A stretch of DNA of 64,000 bases from Haloarcula halophila (GTDB taxonomy: Archaea; Halobacteriota; Halobacteria; Halobacteriales; Haloarculaceae): positions 434,001 to 498,000 of the forward strand of contig NZ_CP119559.1 of NCBI RefSeq assembly GCF_029278565.1. The letters run 5' to 3'. Position 1 is the first letter of the stretch; every line of letters starts with the position of its first letter. Below, piece after piece: positions 41,869-50,708 of the stretch. The translations under genes and the position numbers were made by a program. Below the pieces are notes generated by a model. It saw only the letters and a program-made list of their open reading frames with translations, had not been told where the DNA came from and made no database searches.

Positions 41869-42432
41869 GTGAACCGTGGCGCTGGGGGAACACAGACGGT
41901 CCTGATCGTCGAAGACGAACAGCATCTCGCCGACCTCTACACCGACTATCTCGCGACAGCGGAGTACGACGTGGTGACCGCTTACGGTGGCGAAGAGGCG
42001 ATCGAACTCCTCGACCGCGAGCCGGATATCGTGCTCTTGGACCGACGGATGCCCGTCGTCTCCGGCAACGAGGTCCTGGCCGAGATCGAAGAGAGTAGCG
42101 TGGACTGCCAGATCGCGATGGTCACGGCGGTGAACCCGGACTTCGAGATCATCGAGATGGGCGTCGACGACTACATCGTGAAGCCGGTCACGCGCGACGA
42201 GTTGGTCGAGGTGGTCGAGCGCCTGGAGAAGATCGCGGATTACAACGACCAGCTCCGACGGCTGACGACGAAGAAACTCAAACGGAACGTCCTCCAACTG
42301 GAGAAGACCGAATCGGAACTCCGTGAGAGCGACCAGTACAACCGACTCCAATCGGATATCGACGAGATCGAAACGAGCGTGGATGCACTCGCCGACGAAC
42401 TCGACGTCGAGGAAGAAGACCTCAGACTCTAG
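41869..42432 (+). CDS. HalX-domain response regulator
   Basis: GTG start at 41869, 187 residues. The receiver domain (10-125) has EDE acidic pocket residues, the phospho-acceptor Asp58 in IVLLDRRMP, and KPVTRDEL with the conserved Lys. The HalX region (130-187) is a helical coiled segment (KRNVLQLEKTESELRESDQY), a haloarchaea-specific C-terminus thought to pair with sensor kinases or regulators. No kinase gene is adjacent. It overlaps the MBF1 gene end convergently. Confidence 0.9.
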   Translation: MNRGAGGTQTVLIVEDEQHLADLYTDYLATAEYDVVTAYGGEEAIELLDREPDIVLLDRRMPVVSGNEVLAEIEESSVDCQIAMVTAVNPDFEIIEMGVDDYIVKPVTRDELVEVVERLEKIADYNDQLRRLTTKKLKRNVLQLEKTESELRESDQYNRLQSDIDEIETSVDALADELDVEEEDLRL

Positions 42433-42956
42433 TCTTTGCGTTCGACCATGTCCCCGAGGGTGTAGCTCCCCTGGCTCTCGCCACTCGACCACTCGTTCTC
42501 CTCACTGCTTCCCCCCTCGCTCAGTGAGATTCCCAGTTCGCGTTCGAGTTTCGTCTGGATCTCGTCGGTCGGGAGCGTATCCCCGCGTTCGAGTTTCCGG
42601 ATGAGACTCGCCTTCTCGTTGAGCTTCCGTGCGAGGTCCTCCTGGCTCATCCCGTCGGATTCACGGGCGTTCCGGATCCGCTGGTCGTAGTCCTGGGCCA
42701 CCTCGTCCATCTCGTCGAACATGTCACGGCGACGGCCACCGCCGGAACTGGACGAGTTCGCACTCGAAGCGGTCGAGGACGAACTGTCCGACCCACTGGA
42801 GGACGTCGAGTACTTCGTCGACGTCGTGGAGGAATCCTCGGTCGTGACCTCCGTGCCGAAGTCGGTACACTCGTCGCAGACGTCGAGTTCAGCACCCTCG
42901 ATCTTGACGCGGTTCGGAGACGAGACCTCCTTGCCGCACATCTCGCACTGGACCAT
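42429..42956 (-). CDS. Multiprotein bridging factor 1 (MBF1)
   Basis: 175 residues: N-terminal zinc ribbon (CEMCGKEV, CDEC), a Ser/Thr-rich linker, and a Cro/C1-type HTH (about 90-150: ARESDGMSQEDLARKLNEKA, SLIRKLERGDTLP). This is the archaeal MBF1 layout; the protein associates with the ribosome and possibly TBP. It lies 49 bases after the CDP-alcohol transferase gene and may share its message. Confidence 0.93.
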   Translation of the reverse strand: MVQCEMCGKEVSSPNRVKIEGAELDVCDECTDFGTEVTTEDSSTTSTKYSTSSSGSDSSSSTASSANSSSSGGGRRRDMFDEMDEVAQDYDQRIRNARESDGMSQEDLARKLNEKASLIRKLERGDTLPTDEIQTKLERELGISLSEGGSSEENEWSSGESQGSYTLGDMVERKD

Positions 42957-43005
42957 ACTGCCGGGTTGGAGAGGGGAGTGTATAAATGGTGTGCCGGCGA
43001 TCGTG

Positions 43006-43614
43006 TCAGTCCAACGCCCGCATCGAGTGATAGAACCGCTGGACAGCGGTGAGATGCCCGACCAGTGCGAAGACCACGAGGAGCCAGCCGACGAGCGAGA
43101 GGCCAGCGGGCCGGGCCTGGACGAACGCGGCGATGCCGGTGACGACACCGACGAGCGCTAGCCGGTCGGCCCGGCCGAGCACCCCACCGTAGACACGGTC
43201 CAGTCCGACAGCCTGGGCCTGTGTCCCGAGATACGAGGTCATCAGGACGCCGGTGACGGCCGCGATACCGAGCGCCCACCGGTCGATTCCGGCGGCCAGG
43301 CCGACGATGATCGCGATGTCGGCGTAGCGGTCCAGGACGTGATCGAGCAGATCACCGCCCGAGGAGGCCACGTCGAGTTCCCGGGCGAGAGCGCCGTCGA
43401 CGAGGTCCAGCCAGCCGTTCGCGAAGACCAGTACAGCCCCGAGCAGGTACAACAGGGGGTCCCGCGTCGCCACGCCGTAGACGCCGCCTGCAGCCACCGC
43501 CAGCAGGAAGGCGATGACACTCACGCCGTTGGGCGAGAGGCCGGTCATCCGGGCGGCGCTGACGAACGGCCCCAGTGCGCGGTCGGCGAGGGGTCTGAAC
43601 CGGTCCAGGGTCAT
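43006..43614 (-). CDS. CDP-alcohol phosphatidyltransferase family protein
   Basis: 202 residues with the family signature D-G-x2-A-R-x8-G-x3-D-x3-D in VDGALAREL...GGDLLDHVLD, and about six membrane helices. Such enzymes join CDP-archaeol with an alcohol (inositol-phosphate, glycerol-phosphate or serine) to make archaeal phospholipids; the acceptor cannot be told. Start overlaps the adenylate kinase stop (ATGA). Confidence 0.85.
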   Translation of the reverse strand: MTLDRFRPLADRALGPFVSAARMTGLSPNGVSVIAFLLAVAAGGVYGVATRDPLLYLLGAVLVFANGWLDLVDGALARELDVASSGGDLLDHVLDRYADIAIIVGLAAGIDRWALGIAAVTGVLMTSYLGTQAQAVGLDRVYGGVLGRADRLALVGVVTGIAAFVQARPAGLSLVGWLLVVFALVGHLTAVQRFYHSMRALD

Positions 43615-44117
43615 AGCCAGTCGACGTACGAGACGGTTCCCGCACTCGGTTCGCGCTCGCCCTCGATCACGGACTCGATGGCCGCCGCCACCTCGTCGGG
43701 GTCGCTGTCGGTCGTGACGACCTCGTAGACGGCATCGGTCCCATGACGGTCGACGGCTTCCGAGAGGATCACGTCCAGGGCCTCCGACTCGGCATTCTCG
43801 GCGGCCTTGGCCTCCTCGTCGCCGCGGCTGCGCAGCCGGTCCGCGACGGTCTCGGGGTGGGCTCGGAGGACGACCACACGGTCGGCGTCGAAGTGGTGTG
43901 CCAGGTGAGACTCGAAGACGACGTCCTCGTGACCGTCGAGCCAGTCGGCCACCGCGTCGAGGTCGGCGACGAGACTCCCGCGTTCCTCGTCGACGCCGGT
44001 CGAGAACCCCTCGGAGGTGACGACGTCGTTGAGATGGACTACGTCGAGATCGGTGTCGAGTCGCTCGGTCGCCGTCGTCTTGCCCGTCCCCGGTGTCCCG
44101 GTCACAGCGACTCTCAC
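43611..44117 (-). CDS. Adenylate kinase-like P-loop kinase (AK6/Fap7 type)
   Basis: 168 residues from GTG 44117, RVAVTGTPGTGKTTATERL at the N-terminus (Walker A). HLNDVV and FESHLAHH match the substrate-binding region of the archaeal adenylate kinase/Fap7 family, and LRSRGDEEAKAAENAESEAL forms the lid. The family converts ATP and AMP to ADP and helps small-subunit ribosome maturation. Start overlaps the hisC stop (GTGA). Confidence 0.86.
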   Translation of the reverse strand: MRVAVTGTPGTGKTTATERLDTDLDVVHLNDVVTSEGFSTGVDEERGSLVADLDAVADWLDGHEDVVFESHLAHHFDADRVVVLRAHPETVADRLRSRGDEEAKAAENAESEALDVILSEAVDRHGTDAVYEVVTTDSDPDEVAAAIESVIEGEREPSAGTVSYVDWL

Positions 44118-45196
44118 GCCTCTGTCACCTCGACGATCCCGTTGAGTGTGTCGACGGCCCGGCGCGTGTCCTCGCGGGTCCCACAGGTGATCCGAACGCA
44201 GTCGGGGAGGCCAAACGAGGAGCAATCCCGCAGGATGACCCCTTGTTCCTGTGCGGCGTCGGTGACAGCCTCGGCGTCCCCGACTTCGGCGAGGACGAAG
44301 TTCCCCGCGCTCTTCCAGGTGTCCGCGGCGAGTTCGTCGTAGATGTACTCCCGGGCCCACGCGGCCGTCTCGACGGATTTGCGAACGTGTTCGTCGTCGT
44401 CCATCGCCGCCAGGGCGGCCCGGCAGGCGAGTTCACTCGCCGAGAAGGGCGTGTTGATCCGGGCGTAGGCGTCGGCCCAGGTCTCGGGAACGATCGCGTA
44501 GCCGATCCGGACACCGGCGAGGCCGTAGGCTTTCGAGAACGTCCTGAGGATCGCGATGTCGTCGCGGTCAGCCAGCAACGACCGTTTGCTCGGCCGGTCG
44601 GAGAACTCGCCGTAGGCCTCGTCGACGACGACGAGTGTCTGCTCGTCAGTGTCCTCGGCGATCTCCCGGACTGCGTCGGTCGAGAACTCCGCACCGGTCG
44701 GGTTGTGTGGGCTCGTGAGGTAGACGATCCGCTCGCCGTCGTAGTCCTCCAGGACTGTCTCGGCCGTCTGCGCGAAGTCGTCGGCCTTCGAGAGACTATA
44801 CTCGGCGACGGTCCCGTGATGATAGCGAGCGCTCATCGGGTAGTACGCGAACCCGGGGTTGGGGACCAGCACACGTTGCCCCGGGTCCAGCATCGCCCGG
44901 GCGAGACAGTCCAGCGCCCCGTCACCGCCGTTCCCGAGCCAGACCTGCTCGGTCTCACAGTCCCAATGATCGGCGATCCTCGCCACGAGGTCGGCGTGAG
45001 AGGCTTTCGGGTACGAATGCATCCCCTCTGCCGAGCTCCGGATCGCGTCGACTGCTGCCGGGCTCGGCCCGAACATGTTCTCGTTGGAGGCGAGTTTCAC
45101 GAGGTCGCCGGGATCGATCCCGAGTTCCCGGGCGACTTCTTCGATACCCCGGCCCGCCCGATAGACCGTGTGCGACGAGAGATCGCGTGGCTCCAT
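44114..45196 (-). CDS. hisC: Histidinol-phosphate aminotransferase
   Basis: 360 residues, class I/II PLP aminotransferase. LASNENMFGPSP is the N-terminal arm, SPHNPTGAEF and VVVDEAYGEF bind PLP, and the Schiff-base Lys is in RTFSKAYGLAGVRIG. Sequence fits HisC, which converts imidazole acetol phosphate and glutamate to histidinol phosphate; broader specificity cannot be excluded. It leads the operon hisC, adenylate kinase, CDP-alcohol transferase. Confidence 0.9.
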   Translation of the reverse strand: MEPRDLSSHTVYRAGRGIEEVARELGIDPGDLVKLASNENMFGPSPAAVDAIRSSAEGMHSYPKASHADLVARIADHWDCETEQVWLGNGGDGALDCLARAMLDPGQRVLVPNPGFAYYPMSARYHHGTVAEYSLSKADDFAQTAETVLEDYDGERIVYLTSPHNPTGAEFSTDAVREIAEDTDEQTLVVVDEAYGEFSDRPSKRSLLADRDDIAILRTFSKAYGLAGVRIGYAIVPETWADAYARINTPFSASELACRAALAAMDDDEHVRKSVETAAWAREYIYDELAADTWKSAGNFVLAEVGDAEAVTDAAQEQGVILRDCSSFGLPDCVRITCGTREDTRRAVDTLNGIVEVTEA

Positions 45197-45261
45197 GGAT
45201 GTGCCAAGCGGGTGGGGCGGCTTAAGAGTGACCACCTGTTCCGGGCGCTGGAACGGCCGGT

Positions 45262-45468
45262 CTACCCGAGGATCGAGAACGTGTGTTCGCGCTCGGCGTC
45301 ACAACTCGGGCAGGTGTGGCGGTAGACGATCTTCCCGCCGTTGGTCCGGCTCTCCCAGTTGCCGGCCTCGTCGACGAAGCCACACTCCGGACACTTCTTT
45401 CTCGTTCCCTCGTAGCGGCTCTGGATGCGTGCCAGCGGCGACGCACCGCCCTTGCGGTTTGTTGCCAT
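45262..45468 (-). CDS. Small zinc-finger protein (HVO_0649-like)
   Basis: 68 residues with KKCPECGFVD and HTCPSCDAEREHTF, a complete C-x2-C/C-x2-C zinc ribbon with a basic N-terminus. It looks like the conserved haloarchaeal small zinc-finger family named after HVO_0649. Role unknown, probably nucleic-acid or protein binding. Confidence 0.8.
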   Translation of the reverse strand: MATNRKGGASPLARIQSRYEGTRKKCPECGFVDEAGNWESRTNGGKIVYRHTCPSCDAEREHTFSILG

Positions 45469-45532
45469 AGAACATAGTTCTTCGTAGCGGTAAATAAATC
45501 TTCACCTCGTCGAAACCAGCCTGGAACGACAC

Positions 45533-46369
45533 TCACTCGGGCGGTCCGTCCCACTGCTCGCCGTCGTCCCGTGGTTCGTACCCGATCGTCTCCCGGGCGT
45601 GGTCGAGATCGTCGAGCCACCGCCGCTCGTTGCCACTGACGCCGTAGAAGTGGTCCCACTCGACGGAGTCGTCGTCGAGGCAACACGCGACCATCTGTGC
45701 CAGATCGCGCCGGGACTGCCAGAGCCCCTTCATGCGTGCGACCCACTTCTCGTAGGCATCACTTCCCCGTTCCCAGCGACCCTCGTCGACGCCGTATTCG
45801 GCGTCGCCGTAGGGATGGTCGTACTCCGGGTTCCGGATCGTCCCGAGACGGAGACCGTAGACCCTGATCCCGTGGGCTTCGGCGGCGAGACGACCGAGAT
45901 CCTCCCCGTAGCTCTTCGTGAGCCCGTACGGGGAATCGGGCCGGTGTGGTTCCTCGTGGCCGGCGACGATGCCACGGTCGTGGTAGACCTCGGGAGCGTT
46001 CTTGGCCTCGACCATCCCGACGGCGTGGTTCGAGGAGGCGAAGAGGATGCTGTCCAAGCCGGCGTCGATCGCCGCCTCGTAGACGTTGTGGAGCGCTTCG
46101 AGGTTCTCGGCCTGTGCCGTGTTCCAGGTCAGCGCTCGGGAATCGGGGCCGCCCGTGCCCGGAATCAACGCCAGATGGACGACAGCGTCCTGCCCCTCGA
46201 AGTGGGGGCGGATCTCGTCGTACTCCCGGATGTCGGCCACGACCGTCTCGTGGGGGCTGGGCACGTCCTCGATATCTAGAAGAGTGAACGTGTACCGATC
46301 GTCGTCACCGAGATGGTCGGTGATCGCCGTCCCGACGGTTCCGTGTGCGCCAGTAACGAGAACGTCCAT
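45533..46369 (-). CDS. NAD-dependent epimerase/dehydratase (extended SDR)
   Basis: 278 residues. VLVTGAHGTVGTAI is the Rossmann glycine motif and SPYGLTKSYGEDL gives the Tyr-x3-Lys catalytic pair. The overall form (NAD-binding core, short C-terminal substrate domain) resembles haloarchaeal sugar dehydrogenases of the uronate dehydrogenase and NAD-dependent glucose-6-phosphate dehydrogenase (azf) type, as well as nucleotide-sugar epimerases. The substrate is not determined. Confidence 0.82.
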   Translation of the reverse strand: MDVLVTGAHGTVGTAITDHLGDDDRYTFTLLDIEDVPSPHETVVADIREYDEIRPHFEGQDAVVHLALIPGTGGPDSRALTWNTAQAENLEALHNVYEAAIDAGLDSILFASSNHAVGMVEAKNAPEVYHDRGIVAGHEEPHRPDSPYGLTKSYGEDLGRLAAEAHGIRVYGLRLGTIRNPEYDHPYGDAEYGVDEGRWERGSDAYEKWVARMKGLWQSRRDLAQMVACCLDDDSVEWDHFYGVSGNERRWLDDLDHARETIGYEPRDDGEQWDGPPE

Positions 46370-46412
46370 ACACTATCGGGGGGACGGCTTGTGGTTATCC
46401 CTTTCCCCGTCG

Positions 46413-46742
46413 TCACTCGATCGGGAGCGCCTCGATGTCGATCTCGAACTGGAGCGTCCCGTCGACGACCTCGCGATCGACCGGAACCCGCTTGCCGGTC
46501 AGTTCGTCGACTTCGTCCGGTGCCAGCCCGTAGGCGTCCAGAAACCGCTTGAGGTCGCAGTTAGCGCCCCAGACCGGCGGGCGTTTGAAACACTGCTCCA
46601 GGGAGGCACCGCCGGGCAGTTCCATGTGGAGACAGACCTCGTGTCCTTCCTCGGTCACGTCCGTGATCTCGACCGTATCGAGGTTCCCGTTCGTCCGAAC
46701 ACGGGAGAGCGCATCGGCCGTGTTGTCGATGTCGCCTGGCAT
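46413..46742 (-). CDS. Hypothetical haloarchaeal protein
   Basis: A 109-residue acidic protein with MELPGGASLEQCFKRPPVWG and DLKRFLDAYGLAPDEVDELT; the second segment is helical, and the ending DGTLQFEIDIE is a strand. It has the look of a conserved small cytosolic protein but no domain is recognised. Confidence 0.65.
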   Translation of the reverse strand: MPGDIDNTADALSRVRTNGNLDTVEITDVTEEGHEVCLHMELPGGASLEQCFKRPPVWGANCDLKRFLDAYGLAPDEVDELTGKRVPVDREVVDGTLQFEIDIEALPIE

Positions 46743-46890
46743 ATCTGTTCGTGGTAGCGCCGGCGGTGAAAGCTTTTCACATACCGGGACGGTGGAACGA
46801 CACCGCGACGGTCGACAGCTTCGGGGACGGTCCCGGCCGTCAGGCGGGCGAAAGCAGGACGTTCAAGACGGTCCCGTCCGACCACCGTCC

Positions 46891-47346
46891 ATGAGCATCG
46901 TCGATGCCGCGATCTTCGGAACCCACCTCGTGTTCGCGGGGCTCTGGTCGGGGAGTGTCCTGTTTACTGTTTACGCCGTGTTACCGGTCGCGATGGACGG
47001 CGACGCCCGGGTACGGGCACTCGAACCCGTCGTGGGGAAACTCAAGATCGTCTCGCGGACGAGCGCGCTAATACTGTTGTTGACCGGCGGTCACATGGCC
47101 GCGACCCGATACACGGCGGCGTCACTGACCGGGAGCGGTCGGGGACATCTCGTCCTGACGATGGTCGCGCTGTGGTTCCTGCTGGCCGGCCTCGTCGAGG
47201 TCGGCGCGTCGAAACTCTCCGACGGGTTCGAACAGAAGAAGGTCGGAGAACCGGCCCGCGAGGCCCGGCCGTTCCTGCTCGGGGCCGCCGTCGTCGCTGT
47301 CCTCCTGTTGCTCGACGCCGGCGCCATCCTCGGGCTGTACTACTAG
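46891..47346 (+). CDS. Four-span membrane protein (CopD-like)
   Basis: 151 residues, start ATG 46891, with helices about 5-32, 50-70, 80-105 and 130-150. FGTHLVFAGLWSGSVLF resembles the first helix of CopD/transporter-like proteins with a conserved His. Convergent with the GMC oxidoreductase. Function is uncertain. Confidence 0.68.
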   Translation: MSIVDAAIFGTHLVFAGLWSGSVLFTVYAVLPVAMDGDARVRALEPVVGKLKIVSRTSALILLLTGGHMAATRYTAASLTGSGRGHLVLTMVALWFLLAGLVEVGASKLSDGFEQKKVGEPAREARPFLLGAAVVAVLLLLDAGAILGLYY

Positions 47347-48977
47347 AGACGCTCGTCGACGTGGTCGGCACATTTCAGCGCCAGCGCACCGATCGTGAGC
47401 GTCGGGTTCAGCGATCCCGCAGTCACGAACACCGACGAGGAGGCGATCGAGAGGTTCGCCAGATCGTGGGTCCGCAGCGTCGGCGTGACGACGCTCTCGG
47501 CGGGATCGGTCCCCATCCGGGTGGTCCCCATGTGGTGGTAGGCGGGACCGGTCGCGTCCGGCCCGATGGTGCCGCCGATCTCCGCGCCGAGTTCCGTCAG
47601 GATCGCCCGCTGGATCTCGTTGGCCCGCCTGAGCGAGCGCTCGACCCGGGGACCGAGTGACCACTGGATGTCGGGGACCGGGTTGCCGTGGTCGTCGGTC
47701 TGTGAGGTGTCCAGCGTCACGCGGTTCTCCTTCCTGGGTGGCTGTCCGACGAGTCCGCCCATTGCGATGTGCGTTCCGTAGGCTGCCCGGAGATCGGCGA
47801 GCAGTTCGTCACCCCAGGACTCGCCGCCGAGGGCCATCTCGACCGGGGAGGGGCCGGCGTAGTTCAGGAACTCCAGTTTGATCGGCGAGAGCGACTCGTC
47901 GGCCGACTCGACGACCGTCTCACCGGTGTCGGCACGCTCGACGGCCTGGCCGGGGTCGTCGTAGAACTGGTGGCTCTCGCTCGTGATGAACCCGACGTGG
48001 TTCTGGCGGGTCTCCTGGTCTAAGACGCCGTCGGCCCCGGCGTAGAGGTGTTCCATGAAGTACTGGCCTACCACCCCCGAGGAGTTAGCGAGGCCGTCGG
48101 GATGCTGCTCGGACTGTGACAACAGCAACAGCCGGGGGATCTCGACGCCGCCGGCCGCCAGGACGAACTCCCGGGCGGGCTGTCGGTGTTCGGTCCCGTC
48201 CGGTGTCGCGTAGACGGCGGCGGTGACTCCGCCCTCGCCGTCGGTCTCCAGACGCTGGACGGGGGCACGATCGACGATCCGTGCGCCGGCCGCCTCGGCG
48301 TCCCGGGCGTGGACGCTGGCGTCGTACTTCGCACCGGAGGGACAGACCGGCTGACAGGTCCCGTAGCCCACACACTGGCTCCGACCGTCGTAGGTCTCCG
48401 AGTTGCGTGCGTTCGGCACCGAGTGGGTGGCGATCCCGAGCGACTCGCAGGCGTCGGCGAACAGCGAGTCGCTGTAGGAGGGCGGGAACCCCGGCATCGG
48501 ATAGGGGGTCTCCCGGGACGGCGCGAAGGGGTTGTCGGCGTCGCCGGCGACGCCCATCGCTTGCTCGGCTTCGGCGTAGTAAGGCCGGAGGTCGTCGTAA
48601 CTGATCGGCCAGGCCGGGTCGTCGGTGTCGTGGCCCCCCTCGAAATCCGTCGGGTGGAGCCGCATCACCATCCCCTGCCAGTGTAACGTCGACCCGCCGA
48701 CGCCTTTCACGCGGGAGATGTTGAGCGGGTAGTGTCGCTCGCCGTTGGCGCTGTAGGCGTCTCGCTCGCCCCCCATCTCCCAGACATCCCGGCCGTCGCC
48801 CGGTCTGATAGCCCGTTCCATCCGCTCCTGGCGGGAGTCGAAGTCGAAGCGGGGGCCAGCTTCCAGGACGACCACGTCGTGGCCCTCGCTAGCGAGTCGA
48901 CTGGCGACGAGTGCACCCGCGGGGCCGGCGCCGACGACACAGACGTCCGCGCGGTCTGACGGCTCGCGCTGCTCCAT
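47343..48977 (-). CDS. GMC-family oxidoreductase
   Basis: 544 residues. FAD site VCVVGAGPAGALVASRLASE; KGVGGSTLHWQGMVMR and PAREFVLAAGGVEIPRLLL are family motifs; the end has YHHMGTTRMGTDP with the catalytic His and SLNPTLTIGALALK. A CVGYGTCQPVCPSGAKYDA segment is typical of gluconate/sorbitol-dehydrogenase-like members. It probably oxidises a sugar or polyol alcohol with transfer to a membrane carrier. No Tat signal is evident at the N-terminus. Confidence 0.88.
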   Translation of the reverse strand: MEQREPSDRADVCVVGAGPAGALVASRLASEGHDVVVLEAGPRFDFDSRQERMERAIRPGDGRDVWEMGGERDAYSANGERHYPLNISRVKGVGGSTLHWQGMVMRLHPTDFEGGHDTDDPAWPISYDDLRPYYAEAEQAMGVAGDADNPFAPSRETPYPMPGFPPSYSDSLFADACESLGIATHSVPNARNSETYDGRSQCVGYGTCQPVCPSGAKYDASVHARDAEAAGARIVDRAPVQRLETDGEGGVTAAVYATPDGTEHRQPAREFVLAAGGVEIPRLLLLSQSEQHPDGLANSSGVVGQYFMEHLYAGADGVLDQETRQNHVGFITSESHQFYDDPGQAVERADTGETVVESADESLSPIKLEFLNYAGPSPVEMALGGESWGDELLADLRAAYGTHIAMGGLVGQPPRKENRVTLDTSQTDDHGNPVPDIQWSLGPRVERSLRRANEIQRAILTELGAEIGGTIGPDATGPAYHHMGTTRMGTDPAESVVTPTLRTHDLANLSIASSSVFVTAGSLNPTLTIGALALKCADHVDERL

Positions 48978-49025
48978 CTCGTCGCTGGATTAGGCAATCC
49001 TAAACTTATGCGTTGCTATGCGCGA

Positions 49026-49799
49026 TTACGGGATCTTGACCGAGTGTTCGAGCGTGCCGACGCCCTCGATCTCGATCTCGACGGTGTCGCCGTCCGAGAG
49101 CGGGCCGACGCCTTCGGGCGTTCCGGTGGCGATTACGTCACCCGGTTCCAGGGTCAGGTACTCGGTGATCTCCGCGATGAGTTCCGGGATAGAGAAGATG
49201 AGGTGTTCACGGGAGGAGGACTGGCGGGTCTCGCCGTTGACCCGACACTCGATGGTCGCGTCCTCGGGGACGTGTTCCGGCGTCGCGACCAGGGGACCGA
49301 TCGGACAGGCGTTGTCGAAGGCCTTCCCGCGGACCCAGTTCTGTTCGCGGTTCTGATCGTCGCGGTTCGAGATGTCGTTGACGCAGGTGTAGCCCGCGAC
49401 CACGTCCATCGCGCCGGACTCGGAGACGTTCTTGCACTGTTCGCCGATGACGACGCCCAGTTCCGCCTCGTGATCGATCCGTTCCTTGCCCGAGGGCAGC
49501 GTGAGCGTGTTGCCGTGAGAGGCGATGGCGTTGGGAGCTTTCAGGAACAACATCGGCCGGTCGGGCAGCTCCTCTTCCATCTCGTCGGCATGCTCAGCGT
49601 AGTTACGGCCGATACAGACGACTTTCGTGGGCTCGCAGGGAGGGAGGATATCCACCTCGTCGGGGTCGTAGCTCTCGTCCCCGAAGGCGATGCGGCCGTA
49701 GGGGCCGGCCGCGGCAGTGACGACAGGCTCACCGTCCTCGACGGTCCAGCGGCCGCCTCGGACGTTCCCCCCGGAGTCACGGAATCGAACGCGCTTCAT
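49026..49799 (-). CDS. Fumarylacetoacetate hydrolase family protein
   Basis: 257 residues from ATG 49799. CIGRNYAEHADEM, FLKAPNA, DHEAELGVVIG (metal-binding Glu), YTCVNDISNRDDQ and GDVIATGTPEGVGPL are the FAH/YcgM signature blocks. Family members cleave C-C bonds of acylpyruvates or hydrate/isomerise hydroxypentadienedioates. The physiological substrate cannot be given. Confidence 0.88.
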   Translation of the reverse strand: MKRVRFRDSGGNVRGGRWTVEDGEPVVTAAAGPYGRIAFGDESYDPDEVDILPPCEPTKVVCIGRNYAEHADEMEEELPDRPMLFLKAPNAIASHGNTLTLPSGKERIDHEAELGVVIGEQCKNVSESGAMDVVAGYTCVNDISNRDDQNREQNWVRGKAFDNACPIGPLVATPEHVPEDATIECRVNGETRQSSSREHLIFSIPELIAEITEYLTLEPGDVIATGTPEGVGPLSDGDTVEIEIEGVGTLEHSVKIP

Positions 49800-49976
49800 G
49801 GCTTGCTCCACTCTCTGGTGACGGATAAGCGTTTAGGAGGGGGCGTCCGGACGCCCTCTGTCGATTTCGACGGGCGTCTACGTCGGTATCGTCAGAGTGG
49901 GAACCGACGGGTCGTTCGCCACCCGTCCCACGGGTGACCGAACGCCTTTTGAGACGGGGCGGGCTACGCCCGGTCG

Positions 49977-50708
49977 ATGAACGTTCTCGTCGTCGGCGCG
50001 GGCGCGATGGGGCGGTGGGTCGCCGGGACGCTCCGGGATCACGCCGACGCGACGGTCGCCTTCACCGACACCGATCCGAGCGCTGCCGACGCCGCTGCCG
50101 GGGCCGTCGGCGGCCGCGCCGTCGAGACCGACACCGACGAGCGCTTCGACGTGGTCTGTCTGGCCGTCCCGATGCCGGTCGCACGGGTCGCCATCGAGGA
50201 GTACGCGCCCCTGGCGACCGAGGCTGTCGTCGACGTGACCGGGAGCATGCGGGAACCGGTCGAGGCCATGCGGGCGGCCGCGCCCGACGTCGAACGGATG
50301 AGCCTCCACCCGCTTTTCGCCCCGGACAACGCCCCCGGAAACGTCGCCGTCGTGAGAGACGCCGGGGGACCGACCGTTCAGCGGCTCAGGGAGGCGCTAT
50401 CGGCGGCCGGGAACGCGCTCTTCGAGACGACCGTCGAGGAGCACGACACCGCGATGGAGACCGTCCAGGCCGCTGCCCACACTGCCGTCCTGGCGTTCGC
50501 GCTGGCCGCCGAGGACGTCCCCGAGTCGTTCCACACGCCGATATCGGCCGGGTTGGCCGACCTCGTCGAAGCCGTCACCGGCGGTGACCCCCGCGTCTAC
50601 GCCGACATCCAGCGGGCCTTCGACGGCGCTGGCGGGGTGGCCGACGCCGCCCGCCGTCTGGCCGACGCCGACCCCGAGGAGTTCGCCCGCATCTACGAGG
50701 AGCTATGA
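49977..50708 (+). CDS. tyrA: Prephenate dehydrogenase
   Basis: 243 residues: Rossmann motif VLVVGAGAMGRWVAG, LAVPMPVAR, DVTGSMREPVEAM and MSLHPLFAPDN (the His-Pro of TyrA). It oxidatively decarboxylates prephenate to hydroxyphenylpyruvate in tyrosine synthesis. Compact, without an ACT domain. The stop overlaps the next gene (ATGA). Confidence 0.88.
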   Translation: MNVLVVGAGAMGRWVAGTLRDHADATVAFTDTDPSAADAAAGAVGGRAVETDTDERFDVVCLAVPMPVARVAIEEYAPLATEAVVDVTGSMREPVEAMRAAAPDVERMSLHPLFAPDNAPGNVAVVRDAGGPTVQRLREALSAAGNALFETTVEEHDTAMETVQAAAHTAVLAFALAAEDVPESFHTPISAGLADLVEAVTGGDPRVYADIQRAFDGAGGVADAARRLADADPEEFARIYEEL